From: Elmis aenea
Lineage: Eukaryota > Arthropoda > Insecta > Coleoptera > Elmidae
NCBI GenBank assembly: GCA_947652605.1
Contig: CANTFG010000224.1
Location: 186,001 to 250,000, forward strand
DNA: 64,000 nucleotides
Direction of reading: 5' to 3'
How positions within the stretch are numbered: position 1 is the stretch's first letter; each line of letters opens with the position of its first letter. Shown piece by piece: positions 39,580 to 52,664 of the stretch. Below the pieces are notes generated by a model. That model was not told where the DNA came from and ran no database searches. It saw only the letters and a program-made list of their open reading frames with translations. A program made the translations under genes and the position numbers.

Positions 39580-40434
39580 TTAACTAAAGCACGGTATTTT
39601 TAAGACATTATTAAAAATTAAAACCAGCTCATTGAAAGACATATGCAAAACAATTGTATTCATGTAAAAAGGCGATGGATAAACTGTTCCTGTCATATAC
39701 AAATCAATAATTAAAATTGTTTCGAAATAGTCGCTCAAGGAACATATGTATGAACTAAAGCACGGTATTTTTTGGAAATCATTAAAAATTAAAACCAGCT
39801 CATTGAAAGACATATGCAAAACAATTGTATTCATGTAAAGAGGCGATGGATAAACTGTTCCAGTGATATACAAATCAATAATTGAAATTGTTTCGAAATA
39901 GTCGCTTAAGGAACATATGTATTAACTAAAGCACGGTATTTTTAGGAAATTATTAAAAATTAAAACCAGCTCTTTGAAAGACATATGCAAAACAATTGTA
40001 TTCATGTAAAGAGGCGATGGATAAACTGTTCCTGTGATATACAAATCAATAATTAAAATTGTTTAGAAATAGTCGCTCAAGGAACATATGTATTAACTAA
40101 AGCACGGTATTTTTAAGACATTATTAAAAATTAAAACCAGCTCATTGAAAGACATATGCAAAACAATTGTATTCATGTAAAAAGGCGATGGATAAACTGT
40201 TCCTGTCATATACAAATCAATAATTAAAATTGTTTAGAAATAGTCGCTCAAGGAACATATGTATTAACTAAAGCACTGTATTTTTAGGAAATTATTAAAA
40301 ATTAAAACCAGCTCATTGAAAGACATATGCAAAACAATTGTATTCATGTAAAGAGGCGATGGATAAACTGTTCCTGTGATATACAAATCAATAATTAAAA
40401 TTGTTTAGAAATAGTCGCTCAAGGAACATATGTA
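39580..40434 (+). repeat. Irregular type I cassette with E/B hybrid monomer
   Basis: The first unit is not A but a D-like monomer with TAAGACATT. The next (39,676-39,846) joins the left part of E (AAAAAGGCG, CCTGTCAT) to the right part of B (TTCG, GTATGAAC, TTTTTTGG). The exchange lies between about 39,697 and 39,721. C, D and E then follow normally. Shared sequence with the large HOR copies to the right starts just after this joint, near 39.8 kb. Confidence 0.8.
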
Positions 40435-41890
40435 TTAACTAAAGCACGGTATTTTTAGGAAATTATTAAAAATTAAAACCAGCTCATTGAAAGACATATG
40501 CAAAACAATTGTATTCATGTAAAGAGGCGATGGATAAACTGTTTCTGTGATATACAAATCAATAATTAAAATTGTTTCGAAATAGTCGCTCAAGGAACAT
40601 ATGTATGAACTAAAGCACGGTATTTTTTGGAAATCATTAAAAATTAAAACCAGCTCATTGAAAGACATATGCAAAACAATTGTATTCATGTAAAGAGGCG
40701 ATGGATAAACTGTTCCAGTGATATACAAATCAATAATTGAAATTGTTTCGAAATAGTCGCTTAAGGAACATATGTATTAACTAAAGCACGGTATTTTTAG
40801 GAAATTATTAAAAATTAAAACCAGCTCTTTGAAAGACATATGCAAAACAATTGTATTCATGTAAAGAGGCGATGGATAAACTGTTCCTGTGATATACAAA
40901 TCAATAATTAAAATTGTTCAGAAATAGTCGCTCAAGGAATATATGTATTAACTAAAGCACGGTATTTTTAGGAAATTATTAAAAATTAAAACCAGCTCAT
41001 TGAAAGACATATGCAAAACAATTGTATTCATGTAAAGAAGCGATGGATAAACTGTTCCTGTGATATACAAATCAATAATTAAAATTGTTTAGAAATAGTC
41101 GCTCAAGGAACATATGTATTAACTAAAGCACGGTATTTTTAGGAAATTATTAAAAATTAAAACCAGCTCATTGAAAGACATATGCAAAACAATTGTATTC
41201 ATGTAAAGAGGCGATGGATAAACTGTTCCTGTGATATACAAATCAATAATTAAAATTGTTTCGAAATAGTCGCTCAAGGAACATATGTATTAACTAAAGC
41301 ACGGTATTTTTAAGACATTATTAAAAATTAAAACCAGCTCATTGAAAGACATATGCAAAACAATTGTATTCATGTAAAAAGGCGATGGATAAACTGTTCC
41401 TGTGATATACAAATCAATAATTAAAATTGTTTCGAAATAGTCGCTCAAGGAACATATGTATTAACTAAAGCACGGTATTTTTAAGACATTATTAAAAATT
41501 AAAACCAGCTCATTGAAAGACATATGCAAAACAATTGTATTCATGTAAAAAGGCGATGGATAAACTGTTCCTGTCATATACAAATCAATAATTAAAATTG
41601 TTTAGAAATAGTCGCTCAAGGAACATATGTATTAACTAAAGCACTGTATTTTTAGGAAATTATTAAAAATTAAAACCAGCTCATTGAAAGACATATGCAA
41701 AACAATTGTATTCATATAAAGAGGCGATGGATAAACTGTTCCTGTGATATACAAATCAATAATTAAAATTGTTTCAAAATAGTCGCTCAAGGAACATATG
41801 TATTAACTAAAGCACGGTATTTTTAGGAAATTATTAAAAATTAAAACCAGCTCATTGAAAGACATATGCAAAACAATTGTATTCATGTAA
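39800..41890 (+). repeat. 53-monomer HOR, partial leading copy
   Basis: From about 39.8 kb, starting with the CCAGTGAT monomer, the order matches the sequence from about 56.8 kb at an offset of 16,929 bp (99 monomers). The cassette head 40,435 matches 57,364 and the TCAG marker 40,918 matches 57,847. The offset equals 9,063 plus 7,866, the lengths of the two copies that follow, so this is the tail of an earlier copy. Confidence 0.85.
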
Positions 41891-42448
41891 AGATGCGAAG
41901 GATAAACTTGTCCTGTGATATACAAATCAATAATTAAAATTGTTTCGAAATAGTCGCTCAAGGAACATATGTATTAACTAAAGCACGGTATTTTTAGGAA
42001 ATTATTAAAAATTAAAACCTGCTCATTGAAAGACATATGCAATACAATTGTATTCATGTAAAGAGACGATGGATAAACTGTTTCTGTGATATACAAATCA
42101 ATAATTAAAATTGTTTCGAAATAGTCGCTCAAGGAACATATGTATTAACTAAAGCACGGTATTTTTAGGAAATTATTAAAAATTAAAACCAGCTTATTGA
42201 AAGATATATGCAAAACAATTGTATTCATGTAAAGAGGCGATGGATAAACTGTTCCTGTGATATACAAATCAATAATTAAAATTGTTTCGAAATAGTCGCT
42301 CAAGGAACATATGTATTAACTAAAGCACGGTATTTTTAAGACATTATTAAAAATTAAAACCAGCTCATTGAAAGACATATGCAAAACAATTGTATTCATG
42401 TAAAAAGGCGATGGATAAACTGTTCCTGTCATATACAAATCAATAATT

Positions 42449-42453
42449 AAAAA
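42449..42453 (+). other. 1-bp insertion, A4 to A5
   Basis: ATTAAAAATTG stands where nearly all monomers read ATTAAAATTG (phase 36-44). It shifts phase by +1, with a second +1 about 105 bp further on. A real slip or an assembly homopolymer error are both possible. Confidence 0.85.
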
Positions 42454-42554
42454 TTGTTTAGAAATAGTCGCTCAAGGAACATATGTATTAACTAAAGCAC
42501 TGTATTTTTAGGAAATTATTAAAAATTAAAACCAGCTCATTGAAAGACATATGC

Positions 42555-42559
42555 AAAAA
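42555..42559 (+). other. 1-bp insertion, A4 to A5
   Basis: GCAAAAACAATTG replaces GCAAAACAATTG at phase 141-151. Same class of event as at 42,449, in the same monomer. Confidence 0.85.
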
Positions 42560-42584
42560 CAATTGTATTCATGTAAAGAGGCGA

Positions 42585-42755
42585 TGGATAAACTGTTCCT
42601 GTGATATACAAATCAATAATTAAAATTGTTTAGAAATAGTCGCTCAAGGAACATATGTATGAACTAAAGCACGGTATTTTTTGGAAATCATTAAAAATTA
42701 AAACCAGCTCATTGAAAGACATATGCAAAACAATTGTATTCATGTAAAGAGGCGA
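42585..42755 (+). repeat. A/B hybrid monomer (deletion joint)
   Basis: The left part is A-type (TTCCTGTG, TTAG core) and the right part B-type (GTATGAAC, TTTTTTGGAAATC). It replaces the separate A and B monomers seen in intact type I cassettes, so one unit has been lost. Identical hybrids at 50,449-50,619 and 59,512-59,682 show the event predates amplification of the 53-monomer HOR. Confidence 0.8.
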
Positions 42756-44556
42756 TGGATAAACTGTTCCAGTGATATACAAATCAATAATTGAAATTGT
42801 TTCGAAATAGTCGCTTAAGGAACATATGTATTAACTAAAGCACGGTATTTTTAGGAAATTATTAAAAATTAAAACCAGCTCTTTGAAAGACATATGCAAA
42901 ACAATTGTATTCATGTAAAGAGGCGATGGATAAACTGTTCCTGTGATATACAAATCAATAATTAAAATTGTTTAGAAATAGTCGCTCAAGGAACATATGT
43001 ATTAACTAAAGCACGGTATTTTTAAGACATTATTAAAAATTAAAACCAGCTCATTGAAAGACATATGCAAAACAATTGTATTCATGTAAAAAGGCGATGG
43101 ATAAACTGTTCCTGTGATATACAAATCAATAATTAAAATTGTTTAGAAATAGTCGCTCAAGGAACATATGTATTAACTAAAGCACTGTATTTTTAGGAAA
43201 TTATTAAAAATTAAAACCAGCTCATTGAAAGACATATGCAAAACAATTGTATTCATGTAAAGAGGCGATGGATAAACTGTTCCTGTGATATACAAATCAA
43301 TAATTAAAATTGTTTAGAAATAGTCGCTCAAGGAACATATGTATTAACTAAAGCACGGTATTTTTAGGAAATTATTAAAAATTAAAACCAGCTCATTGAA
43401 AGACATATGCAAAACAATTGTATTCATGTAAAGAGGCGATGGATAAACTGTTTCTGTGATATACAAATCAATAATTAAAATTGTTTCGAAATAGTCGCTC
43501 AAGGAACATATGTATGAACTAAAGCACGGTATTTTTTGGAAATCATTAAAAATTAAAACCAGCTCATTGAAAGACATATGCAAAACAATTGTATTCATGT
43601 AAAGAGGCGATGGATAAACTGTTCCAGTGATATACAAATCAATAATTGAAATTGTTTCGAAATAGTCGCTTAAGGAACATATGTATTAACTAAAGCACGG
43701 TATTTTTAGGAAATTATTAAAAATTAAAACCAGCTCTTTGAAAGACATATGCAAAACAATTGTATTCATGTAAAGAGGCGATGGATAAACTGTTCCTGTG
43801 ATATACAAATCAATAATTAAAATTGTTCAGAAATAGTCGCTCAAGGAATATATGTATTAACTAAAGCACGGTATTTTTAGGAAATTATTAAAAATTAAAA
43901 CCAGCTCATTGAAAGACATATGCAAAACAATTGTATTCATGTAAAGAAGCGATGGATAAACTGTTCCTGTGATATACAAATCAATAATTAAAATTGTTTA
44001 GAAATAGTCGCTCAAGGAACATATGTATTAACTAAAGCACGGTATTTTTAGGAAATTATTAAAAATTAAAACCAGCTCATTGAAAGACATATGCAAAACA
44101 ATTGTATTCATGTAAAGAGGCGATGGATAAACTGTTCCTGTGATATACAAATCAATAATTAAAATTGTTTCGAAATAGTCGCTCAAGGAACATATGTATT
44201 AACTAAAGCACGGTATTTTTAGGAAATTATTAAAAATTAAAACCAGCTCTTTGAAAGACATATGCAAAACAATTGTATACATGTAAAGAGGCGATAGATA
44301 AACTGTTCCTGTAATATACAAATCAATAATTAAAATTGTTTCGAAATAGTCGCTCAAGGAACATATGTATTAACTAAAGCACGGTATTTTTAGAAAATTA
44401 TTAAAAATTAAAACCAGCTCATTGAAAGACATATGCAAAACAATTGTTTTCATGTAAAGAGGCGATGGATAAACTGTTCCTGTGATATACAAATCTATAA
44501 TTAAAATTGTTTCGAAATAGTCGCTTAAGGAACATATGTATTAACTAAAGCACGGT

Positions 44557-44561
44557 ATTTT
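44557..44561 (+). other. 1-bp deletion, T5 to T4
   Basis: GGTATTTTAGG stands where other monomers read GGTATTTTTAGG (phase 92-96). It shifts phase by -1. Confidence 0.85.
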
Positions 44562-44799
44562 AGGAAATTATTAAAAATTAAAACCAGCTCATTGAAAGAC
44601 ATATGCAAAACAATTGTATTCATTTAAAGAGGCGATGGATAAACTGTTCCTGTGATATACAAATCAATAATTAAAATTGTTTAGAAATAGTCGCTCAAGA
44701 AACATATGTATTAACTAAAGCACGGTATTTTTAAGAAATTATTAAAAATTAAAACCAGCTCATTGAAAGACATATGCAAAACAATTGTATTCATGTAAA

Positions 44800-47700
44800 G
44801 AGGCGATGGATAAACTGTTCCTGTGATATACAAATCAATAATTAAAATTGTTTAGAAATAGTCGCTCAAGGAACATATGTATTAACTAAAGCACGGTATT
44901 TTTAGGAAATTATTAAAAATTAAAACCAGCTCATTGAAAGACATATGCAAAACAATTGTATTCATGTAAAGATGCGAAGGATAAACTTGTCCTGTGATAT
45001 ACAAATCAATAATTAAAATTGTTTAAAAATAGTCGCTCAAGGAACATATGTATTAACTAAAGCACGGTATTTTTAGGAAATCATTAAAAATTAAAACCAG
45101 CTCATTGAAAGACATATGCAAAACAATTGTATTCATGTAAAGAGGCGATGGATAAACTGTTTCTGTGATATACAAATCAATAATTAAAATTGTTTCGAAA
45201 TAGTCGCTCAAGGAACATATGTATTAACTAAAGCACGGTATTTTTAGGAAATTATTAAAAATTAAAACCAGCTCATTGAAAGATATATGCAAAACAATTG
45301 TATTCATGTAAAGAGGCGATGGATAAACTGTTCCTGTGATATACAAATCAATAATTAAAATTGTTTCGAAATAGTCGCTCAAGGAACATATGTATTAACT
45401 AAAGCACGGTATTTTTAGGAAATTATTAAAAATTAAAACCAGCTCATTGAAAGACATATGCAAAACAATTGTTTTCATGTAAAGAGGCGATGGATAAACT
45501 GTTCCTGTGATATACAAATCTATAATTAAAATTGTTTCGAAATAGTCGCTTAAGGAACATATGTATTAACTAAAGCACGGTATTTTTAGGAAATTATTAA
45601 AAATTAAAACCAGCTCATTAAAAGACATATGCAAAACAATTGTATTCATGTAAAGAGGCGATGGATAAACTGTTCCTGTGATATACAAATCAATAATTAA
45701 AATTGTTTAGAAATAGTCGCTCAAGGAACATATGTATTAACTAAAGCACGGTATTTTTAGGAAATTATTAAAAATTAAAACCAGCTCATTGAAAGACATA
45801 TGCAAAACAATTGTATTCATGTAAAGAGGCGATGGATAAACTGTTCCTGTGATATACAAATCAATAATTAAAATTGTTTAGAAATAGTCGCTCAAGGAAC
45901 ATATGTATTAACTAAAGCACGGTATTTTTAGGAAATTAATAAAAATTAAAACCAGCTCATTGAAAGACATATGCAAAACAATTGTATTCATGTAAAGAGG
46001 CGATGGATAAACTGTTCCTGTGATATACAAATCAATAATTAAAATTGTTTCGAAATAGTCGCTCAAGGAACATATGTATTAACTAAAGCACGGTATTTTT
46101 AGGAAATAATTAAAAATTAAAACCAGCTCATTGAAAGACATATGCAAAACAATTGTATTCATGTAAAGAGGCGATGGATAAACTGTTCCTGTGATATACA
46201 AATCAATAATTAAAATTGTTTAGAAATAGTCGCTCAAGGAACATATGTATTAACTAAAGCACGGTATTTTTAAGACATTATTAAAAATTAAAACCAGCTC
46301 ATTGAAAGACATATGCAAAACAATTGTATTCATGTAAAAAGGCGATGGATAAACTGTTCCTGTGATATACAAATCAATAATTAAAATTGTTTCGAAATAG
46401 TCGCTCAAGGAACATATGTATTAACTAAAGCACGGTATTTTTAGGAAATTATTAAAAATTAAAACCAGCTCTTTGAAAGACATATGCAAAACAATTGTAT
46501 TCATGTAAAGAGGCGATGGATAAACTGTTCCTGTGATATACAAATCAATAATTAAAATTGTTTCGAAATAGTCGCTCAAGGAACATATGTATTAACTAAA
46601 GCACGGTATTTTTAGGAAATTATTAAAAATTAAAACCAGCTCATTGAAAGACATATGCAAAACAATTGTATTCATGTAAAGAGGCGATGGATAAACTGTT
46701 CCTGTGATATACAAATCAATAATTAAAATTGTTTAGAAATAGTCGCTCAAGGAACATATGTATTAACTAAAGCACGGTATTTTTAGGAAATTATTAAAAA
46801 TTAAAACCAGCTCATTGAAAGATATATGCAAAACAATTGTATTCATGTAAACAGGCGATGGATAAACTGTTCCTGTGATATACAAATCAATAATTAAAAT
46901 TGTTTCGAAATAGTCGCTCAAGGAACATATGTATTAACTAAAGCACGGTATTTTTAGGAAATTATTAAAAATTAAAACCAGCTCATTGAAAGACATATGC
47001 AAAACAATTGTATTCATGTAAAGAGGCGATGGATAAACTGTTCCTGTGATATACAAATCAATAATTAAAATTGTTTAGAAATAGTCGCTCAAGGAACATA
47101 TGTATTAACTAAAGCACGGTATTTTTGGGAAATCATTAAAAATTAAAACCAGCTCATTGAAAGACATATGCAAAACAATTGTATTCATGTAAAGAGGCGA
47201 TGGATAAACTGTTTCTGTGATATACAAATCAATAATTAAAATTGTTTCGAAATAGTCGCTCAAGGAACATATGTATTAACTAAAGCACGGTATTTTTAGA
47301 AAATTATTAAAAATTAAAACCAGCTCATTGAAAGACATATGCAAAACAATTGTATTCATGTAAAGAGGCGATGGATAAACTGTTTCTGTGATATACAAAT
47401 CAATAATTAAAATTGTTTCGAAATAGTCGCTCAAGGAACATATGTATTAACTAAAGCACGGTATTTTTAGGAAATTATTAAAAATTAAAACCAGCTCATT
47501 GAAAGACATATGCAAAACAATTGTATTCATGTAAAGAGGCGATGGATAAACTGTTTCTGTGATATAAAAATCAAGAATTAAAATTGTTTCGAAATGGTCG
47601 CTCAAGAAACATATGTATTAACTAAAGCACGGTATTTTTAGGAAATTATTAAAAATTAAAACCAGCTCATTGAAAGACATATGCAAAACAATTGTATTCA

Positions 47701-48900
47701 TGTAAAGAGGCGATGGATAAACTGTTTCTGTGATATAAAAATCAATAATTAAAATTGTTTCGAAATAGTCGCTCAAGGAACATATGTATTAACTAAAGCA
47801 CGGTATTTTTAGGAAATTATTAAAAATTAAAACCAGCTCATTGAAAGACATATGCAAAACAATTGTATTCATGTAAAGAGGCGATGGATAAACTGTTCCT
47901 GTGACATACCAATCAATAATTAAAATTGTTTAGAAATAGTCGCCCAAGGAACATATGTATTAACTAAAGCACGGTATTTTTAGGAAATTATTAAAAATTA
48001 AAACCAGCTCATTGAAAGACATATGCAAAACAATTGTATTCATGTAAAGAGGCGATGGATAAACTGTTCCTGTGATATACAAATCAATAATTAAAATTGT
48101 TTCGAAATAGTCGCTCAAGGAACATATGTATTAACTAAAGCACGGTATTGTTAGGAAATTATTAAAAATTAAAACCAGCTCATTGAAAGACATATGCAAA
48201 ACAATTGTATTCATGTAAAGAGGCGATGGATAAACTGTTCCTGTGATATACAAATCAATAATTGAAATTGTTTCGAAATAGTCGCTCAAGGAACATATGT
48301 ATTAACTAAAGCACGGTATTTTTAGGAAATTATTAAAAATTAAAACCAGCTCATTGAAAGACATATGCAAAACAATTGTATTCATGTAAAGAGGCGATGG
48401 ATAAACTGTTCCTGTGATATACAAATCAATAATTAAAATTGTTCAGAAATAGTCGCTCAAGGAACATATGTATTAACTAAAGCACGGTATTTTTAGGAAA
48501 TCATTAAAAATTAAAACCAGCTCATTGAAAGACATATGCAAAACAATTGTATTCATGTAAAGAGGCGATGGATAAACTGTTCCTGTGATATACAAATCAA
48601 TAATTAAAATTGTTCAGAAATAATCGCTCAAGGAACATATGTATTAACTAAAGCACGGTATTTTTAGGAAATTATTAAAAATTAAAACCAGCTCATTGAA
48701 AGACATATGCAAAACAATTGTATTCATGTAAAGAGGCGATGGATAAACTGTTCCTGTGATATACAAATCAATAATTGAAATTGTTTCGAAATAGTCGCTC
48801 AAGGAACATATGTATTAACTAAAGCATGGTATTTTTAGGAAATTATTAAAAATTAAAACCAGCTCATTGAAAGACATATGCAAAACAATTGTATTCATGT
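44800..48900 (+). repeat. Variant-rich monomeric sub-block, first copy
   Basis: This stretch largely lacks the A-E cassette order. Instead it has near-consensus monomers with many private changes, for example TTAATAAAAA (about 45,937), GGAAATAATT (about 46,105), GTAAACAGG (about 46,848), GATATAAAAATCAAG (about 47,562), GACATACCAATC (about 47,903) and GTATTGTTAGG (about 48,146). All are repeated in 52.7-56.8 kb. It looks like an older or less homogenised segment carried inside the HOR. Confidence 0.7.
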
Positions 48901-49602
48901 AAAGAGGCGATGGATAAACTGTTCCAGTGATATACAAATCAATAATTGAAATTGTTTCGAAATAGTCGCTTAAGGAACATATGTATTAACTAAAGCACGG
49001 TATTTTTAGGAAATTATTAAAAATTAAAACCAGCTCTTTGAAAGACATATGCAAAACAATTGTATTCATGTAAAGAGGCGATGGATAAACTGTTCCTGTG
49101 ATATACAAATCAATAATTAAAATTGTTTAGAAATAGTCGCTCAAGGAACATATGTATTAACTAAAGCACGGTATTTTTAAGACATTATTAAAAATTAAAA
49201 CCAGCTCATTGAAAGACATATGCAAAACAATTGTATTCATGTAAAAAGGCGATGGATAAACTGTTCCTGTCATATACAAATCAATAATTAAAATTGTTTA
49301 GAAATAGTCGCTCAAGGAACATATGTATTAACTAAAGCACTGTATTTTTAGGAAATTATTAAAAATTAAAACCAGCTCATTGAAAGACATATGCAAAACA
49401 ATTGTATTCATGTAAAGAGGCGATGGATAAACTGTTCCTGTGATATACAAATCAATAATTAAAATTGTTTAGAAATAGTCGCTCAAGGAACATATGTATT
49501 AACTAAAGCACGGTATTTTTAGGAAATTATTAAAAATTAAAACCAGCTCATTGAAAGACATATGCAAAACAATTGTATTCATGTAAAGAGGCGATGGATA
49601 AA

Positions 49603-49773
49603 CTGTTTCTGTGATATACAAATCAATAATTAAAATTGTTTCGAAATAGTCGCTCAAGGAACATATGTATGAACTAAAGCACGGTATTTTTAGGAAATTA
49701 TTAAAATTAAAACCAGCTCATTGAAAGACATATGCAAAACAATTGTATTCATGTAAAGATGCGAAGGATAAAC
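49603..49773 (+). repeat. Junction monomer of a seven-unit deletion
   Basis: The left part is B-type (TTTCTGTG, TTCG, GTATGAAC) up to the T run at about 49,686-49,691. The right part continues as the AGGAAATTATT unit that leads into AAGATGCG at 49,757. In copy 2 the same B monomer keeps its TTTTTTGGAAATC tail (about 57,551) and is followed by further monomers before AAGATGCG at 58,820. The distances show seven monomers (1,197 bp) missing here. Confidence 0.8.
49703..49706 (+). other. 1-bp deletion, A5 to A4, beside the deletion joint
   Basis: ATTAAAATTAAAACC replaces ATTAAAAATTAAAACC (phase 109-113). It lies about 12-17 bp from the seven-unit deletion joint. Confidence 0.85.
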
Positions 49774-50448
49774 TTGTCCTGTGATATACAAATCAATAAT
49801 TAAAATTGTTTCGAAATAGTCGCTCAAGGAACATATGTATTAACTAAAGCACGGTATTTTTAGGAAATTATTAAAAATTAAAACCTGCTCATTGAAAGAC
49901 ATATGCAATACAATTGTATTCATGTAAAGAGACGATGGATAAACTGTTTCTGTGATATACAAATCAATAATTAAAATTGTTTCGAAATAGTCGCTCAAGG
50001 AACATATGTATTAACTAAAGCACGGTATTTTTAGGAAATTATTAAAAATTAAAACCAGCTTATTGAAAGATATATGCAAAACAATTGTATTCATGTAAAG
50101 AGGCGATGGATAAACTGTTCCTGTGATATACAAATCAATAATTAAAATTGTTTCGAAATAGTCGCTCAAGGAACATATGTATTAACTAAAGCACGGTATT
50201 TTTAAGACATTATTAAAAATTAAAACCAGCTCATTGAAAGACATATGCAAAACAATTGTATTCATGTAAAAAGGCGATGGATAAACTGTTCCTGTCATAT
50301 ACAAATCAATAATTAAAATTGTTTAGAAATAGTCGCTCAAGGAACATATGTATTAACTAAAGCACTGTATTTTTAGGAAATTATTAAAAATTAAAACCAG
50401 CTCATTGAAAGACATATGCAAAACAATTGTATTCATGTAAAGAGGCGA

Positions 50449-50619
50449 TGGATAAACTGTTCCTGTGATATACAAATCAATAATTAAAATTGTTTAGAAA
50501 TAGTCGCTCAAGGAACATATGTATGAACTAAAGCACGGTATTTTTTGGAAATCATTAAAAATTAAAACCAGCTCATTGAAAGACATATGCAAAACAATTG
50601 TATTCATGTAAAGAGGCGA
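50449..50619 (+). repeat. A/B hybrid monomer, copy in 53-monomer HOR copy 2
   Basis: Same hybrid as 42,585-42,755: A-type left half with TTAG core and B-type right half with GTATGAAC. Confidence 0.8.
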
Positions 50620-52664
50620 TGGATAAACTGTTCCAGTGATATACAAATCAATAATTGAAATTGTTTCGAAATAGTCGCTTAAGGAACATATGTATTAACT
50701 AAAGCACGGTATTTTTAGGAAATTATTAAAAATTAAAACCAGCTCTTTGAAAGACATATGCAAAACAATTGTATTCATGTAAAGAGGCGATGGATAAACT
50801 GTTCCTGTGATATACAAATCAATAATTAAAATTGTTTAGAAATAGTCGCTCAAGGAACATATGTATTAACTAAAGCACGGTATTTTTAAGACATTATTAA
50901 AAATTAAAACCAGCTCATTGAAAGACATATGCAAAACAATTGTATTCATGTAAAAAGGCGATGGATAAACTGTTCCTGTGATATACAAATCAATAATTAA
51001 AATTGTTTAGAAATAGTCGCTCAAGGAACATATGTATTAACTAAAGCACTGTATTTTTAGGAAATTATTAAAAATTAAAACCAGCTCATTGAAAGACATA
51101 TGCAAAACAATTGTATTCATGTAAAGAGGCGATGGATAAACTGTTCCTGTGATATACAAATCAATAATTAAAATTGTTTAGAAATAGTCGCTCAAGGAAC
51201 ATATGTATTAACTAAAGCACGGTATTTTTAGGAAATTATTAAAAATTAAAACCAGCTCATTGAAAGACATATGCAAAACAATTGTATTCATGTAAAGAGG
51301 CGATGGATAAACTGTTTCTGTGATATACAAATCAATAATTAAAATTGTTTCGAAATAGTCGCTCAAGGAACATATGTATGAACTAAAGCACGGTATTTTT
51401 TGGAAATTATTAAAAATTAAAACCAGCTCATTGAAAGACATATGCAAAACAATTGTATTCATGTAAAGAGGCGATGGATAAACTGTTCCAGTGATATACA
51501 AATCAATAATTGAAATTGTTTCGAAATAGTCGCTTAAGGAACATATGTATTAACTAAAGCACGGTATTTTTAGGAAATTATTAAAAATTAAAACCAGCTC
51601 TTTGAAAGACATATGCAAAACAATTGTATTCATGTAAAGAGGCGATGGATAAACTGTTCCTGTGATATACAAATCAATAATTAAAATTGTTCAGAAATAG
51701 TCGCTCAAGGAATATATGTATTAACTAAAGCACGGTATTTTTAGGAAATTATTAAAAATTAAAACCAGCTCATTGAAAGACATATGCAAAACAATTGTAT
51801 TCATGTAAAGAAGCGATGGATAAACTGTTCCTGTGATATACAAATCAATAATTAAAATTGTTTAGAAATAGTCGCTCAAGGAACATATGTATTAACTAAA
51901 GCACGGTATTTTTAGGAAATTATTAAAAATTAAAACCAGCTCATTGAAAGACATATGCAAAACAATTGTATTCATGTAAAGAGGCGATGGATAAACTGTT
52001 CCTGTGATATACAAATCAATAATTAAAATTGTTTCGAAATAGTCGCTCAAGGAACATATGTATTAACTAAAGCACGGTATTTTTAGGAAATTATTAAAAA
52101 TTAAAACCAGCTCTTTGAAAGACATATGCAAAACAATTGTATACATGTAAAGAGGCGATAGATAAACTGTTCCTGTAATATACAAATCAATAATTAAAAT
52201 TGTTTCGAAATAGTCGCTCAAGGAACATATGTATTAACTAAAGCACGGTATTTTTAGAAAATTATTAAAAATTAAAACCAGCTCATTGAAAGACATATGC
52301 AAAACAATTGTTTTCATGTAAAGAGGCGATGGATAAACTGTTCCTGTGATATACAAATCTATAATTAAAATTGTTTCGAAATAGTCGCTTAAGGAACATA
52401 TGTATTAACTAAAGCACGGTATTTTTAGGAAATTATTAAAAATTAAAACCAGCTCATTGAAAGACATATGCAAAACAATTGTATTCATGTAAAGAGGCGA
52501 TGGATAAACTGTTCCTGTGATATACAAATCAATAATTAAAATTGTTTAGAAATAGTCGCTCAAGAAACATATGTATTAACTAAAGCACGGTATTTTTAAG
52601 AAATTATTAAAAATTAAAACCAGCTCATTGAAAGACATATGCAAAACAATTGTATTCATGTAAA

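Larger units (their letters stand above)
41891..49756 (+). repeat. 53-monomer HOR, copy 1, deleted to 46 monomers
   Basis: Starts at the AAGATGCG monomer that recurs at 49,757 and 58,820. Rare markers line up with copy 2 at 7,864-7,866 bp: AACCTGCTC, two ATTGTTTTCATG monomers (44,446 and 45,471), TAAACAGGCG, AAATCAAGAATT, GACATACCAATC, CGCCCAAGG, TATTGTTAGG and AATAATCGC. It lacks the last seven monomers of copy 2. All four 1-bp indels in the window fall in this copy. Confidence 0.88.

Noticed and set aside
48826..48829. CpG decay (GCACGG to GCATGG at about 27.6, 48.8 and 56.7 kb) as a repeat-induced mutation signature
   Set aside because: Only three instances were seen, two of them copies of one event in the duplicated block, and most changes at this site are G to T (CACTG) rather than C to T. 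Most CpGs are intact.
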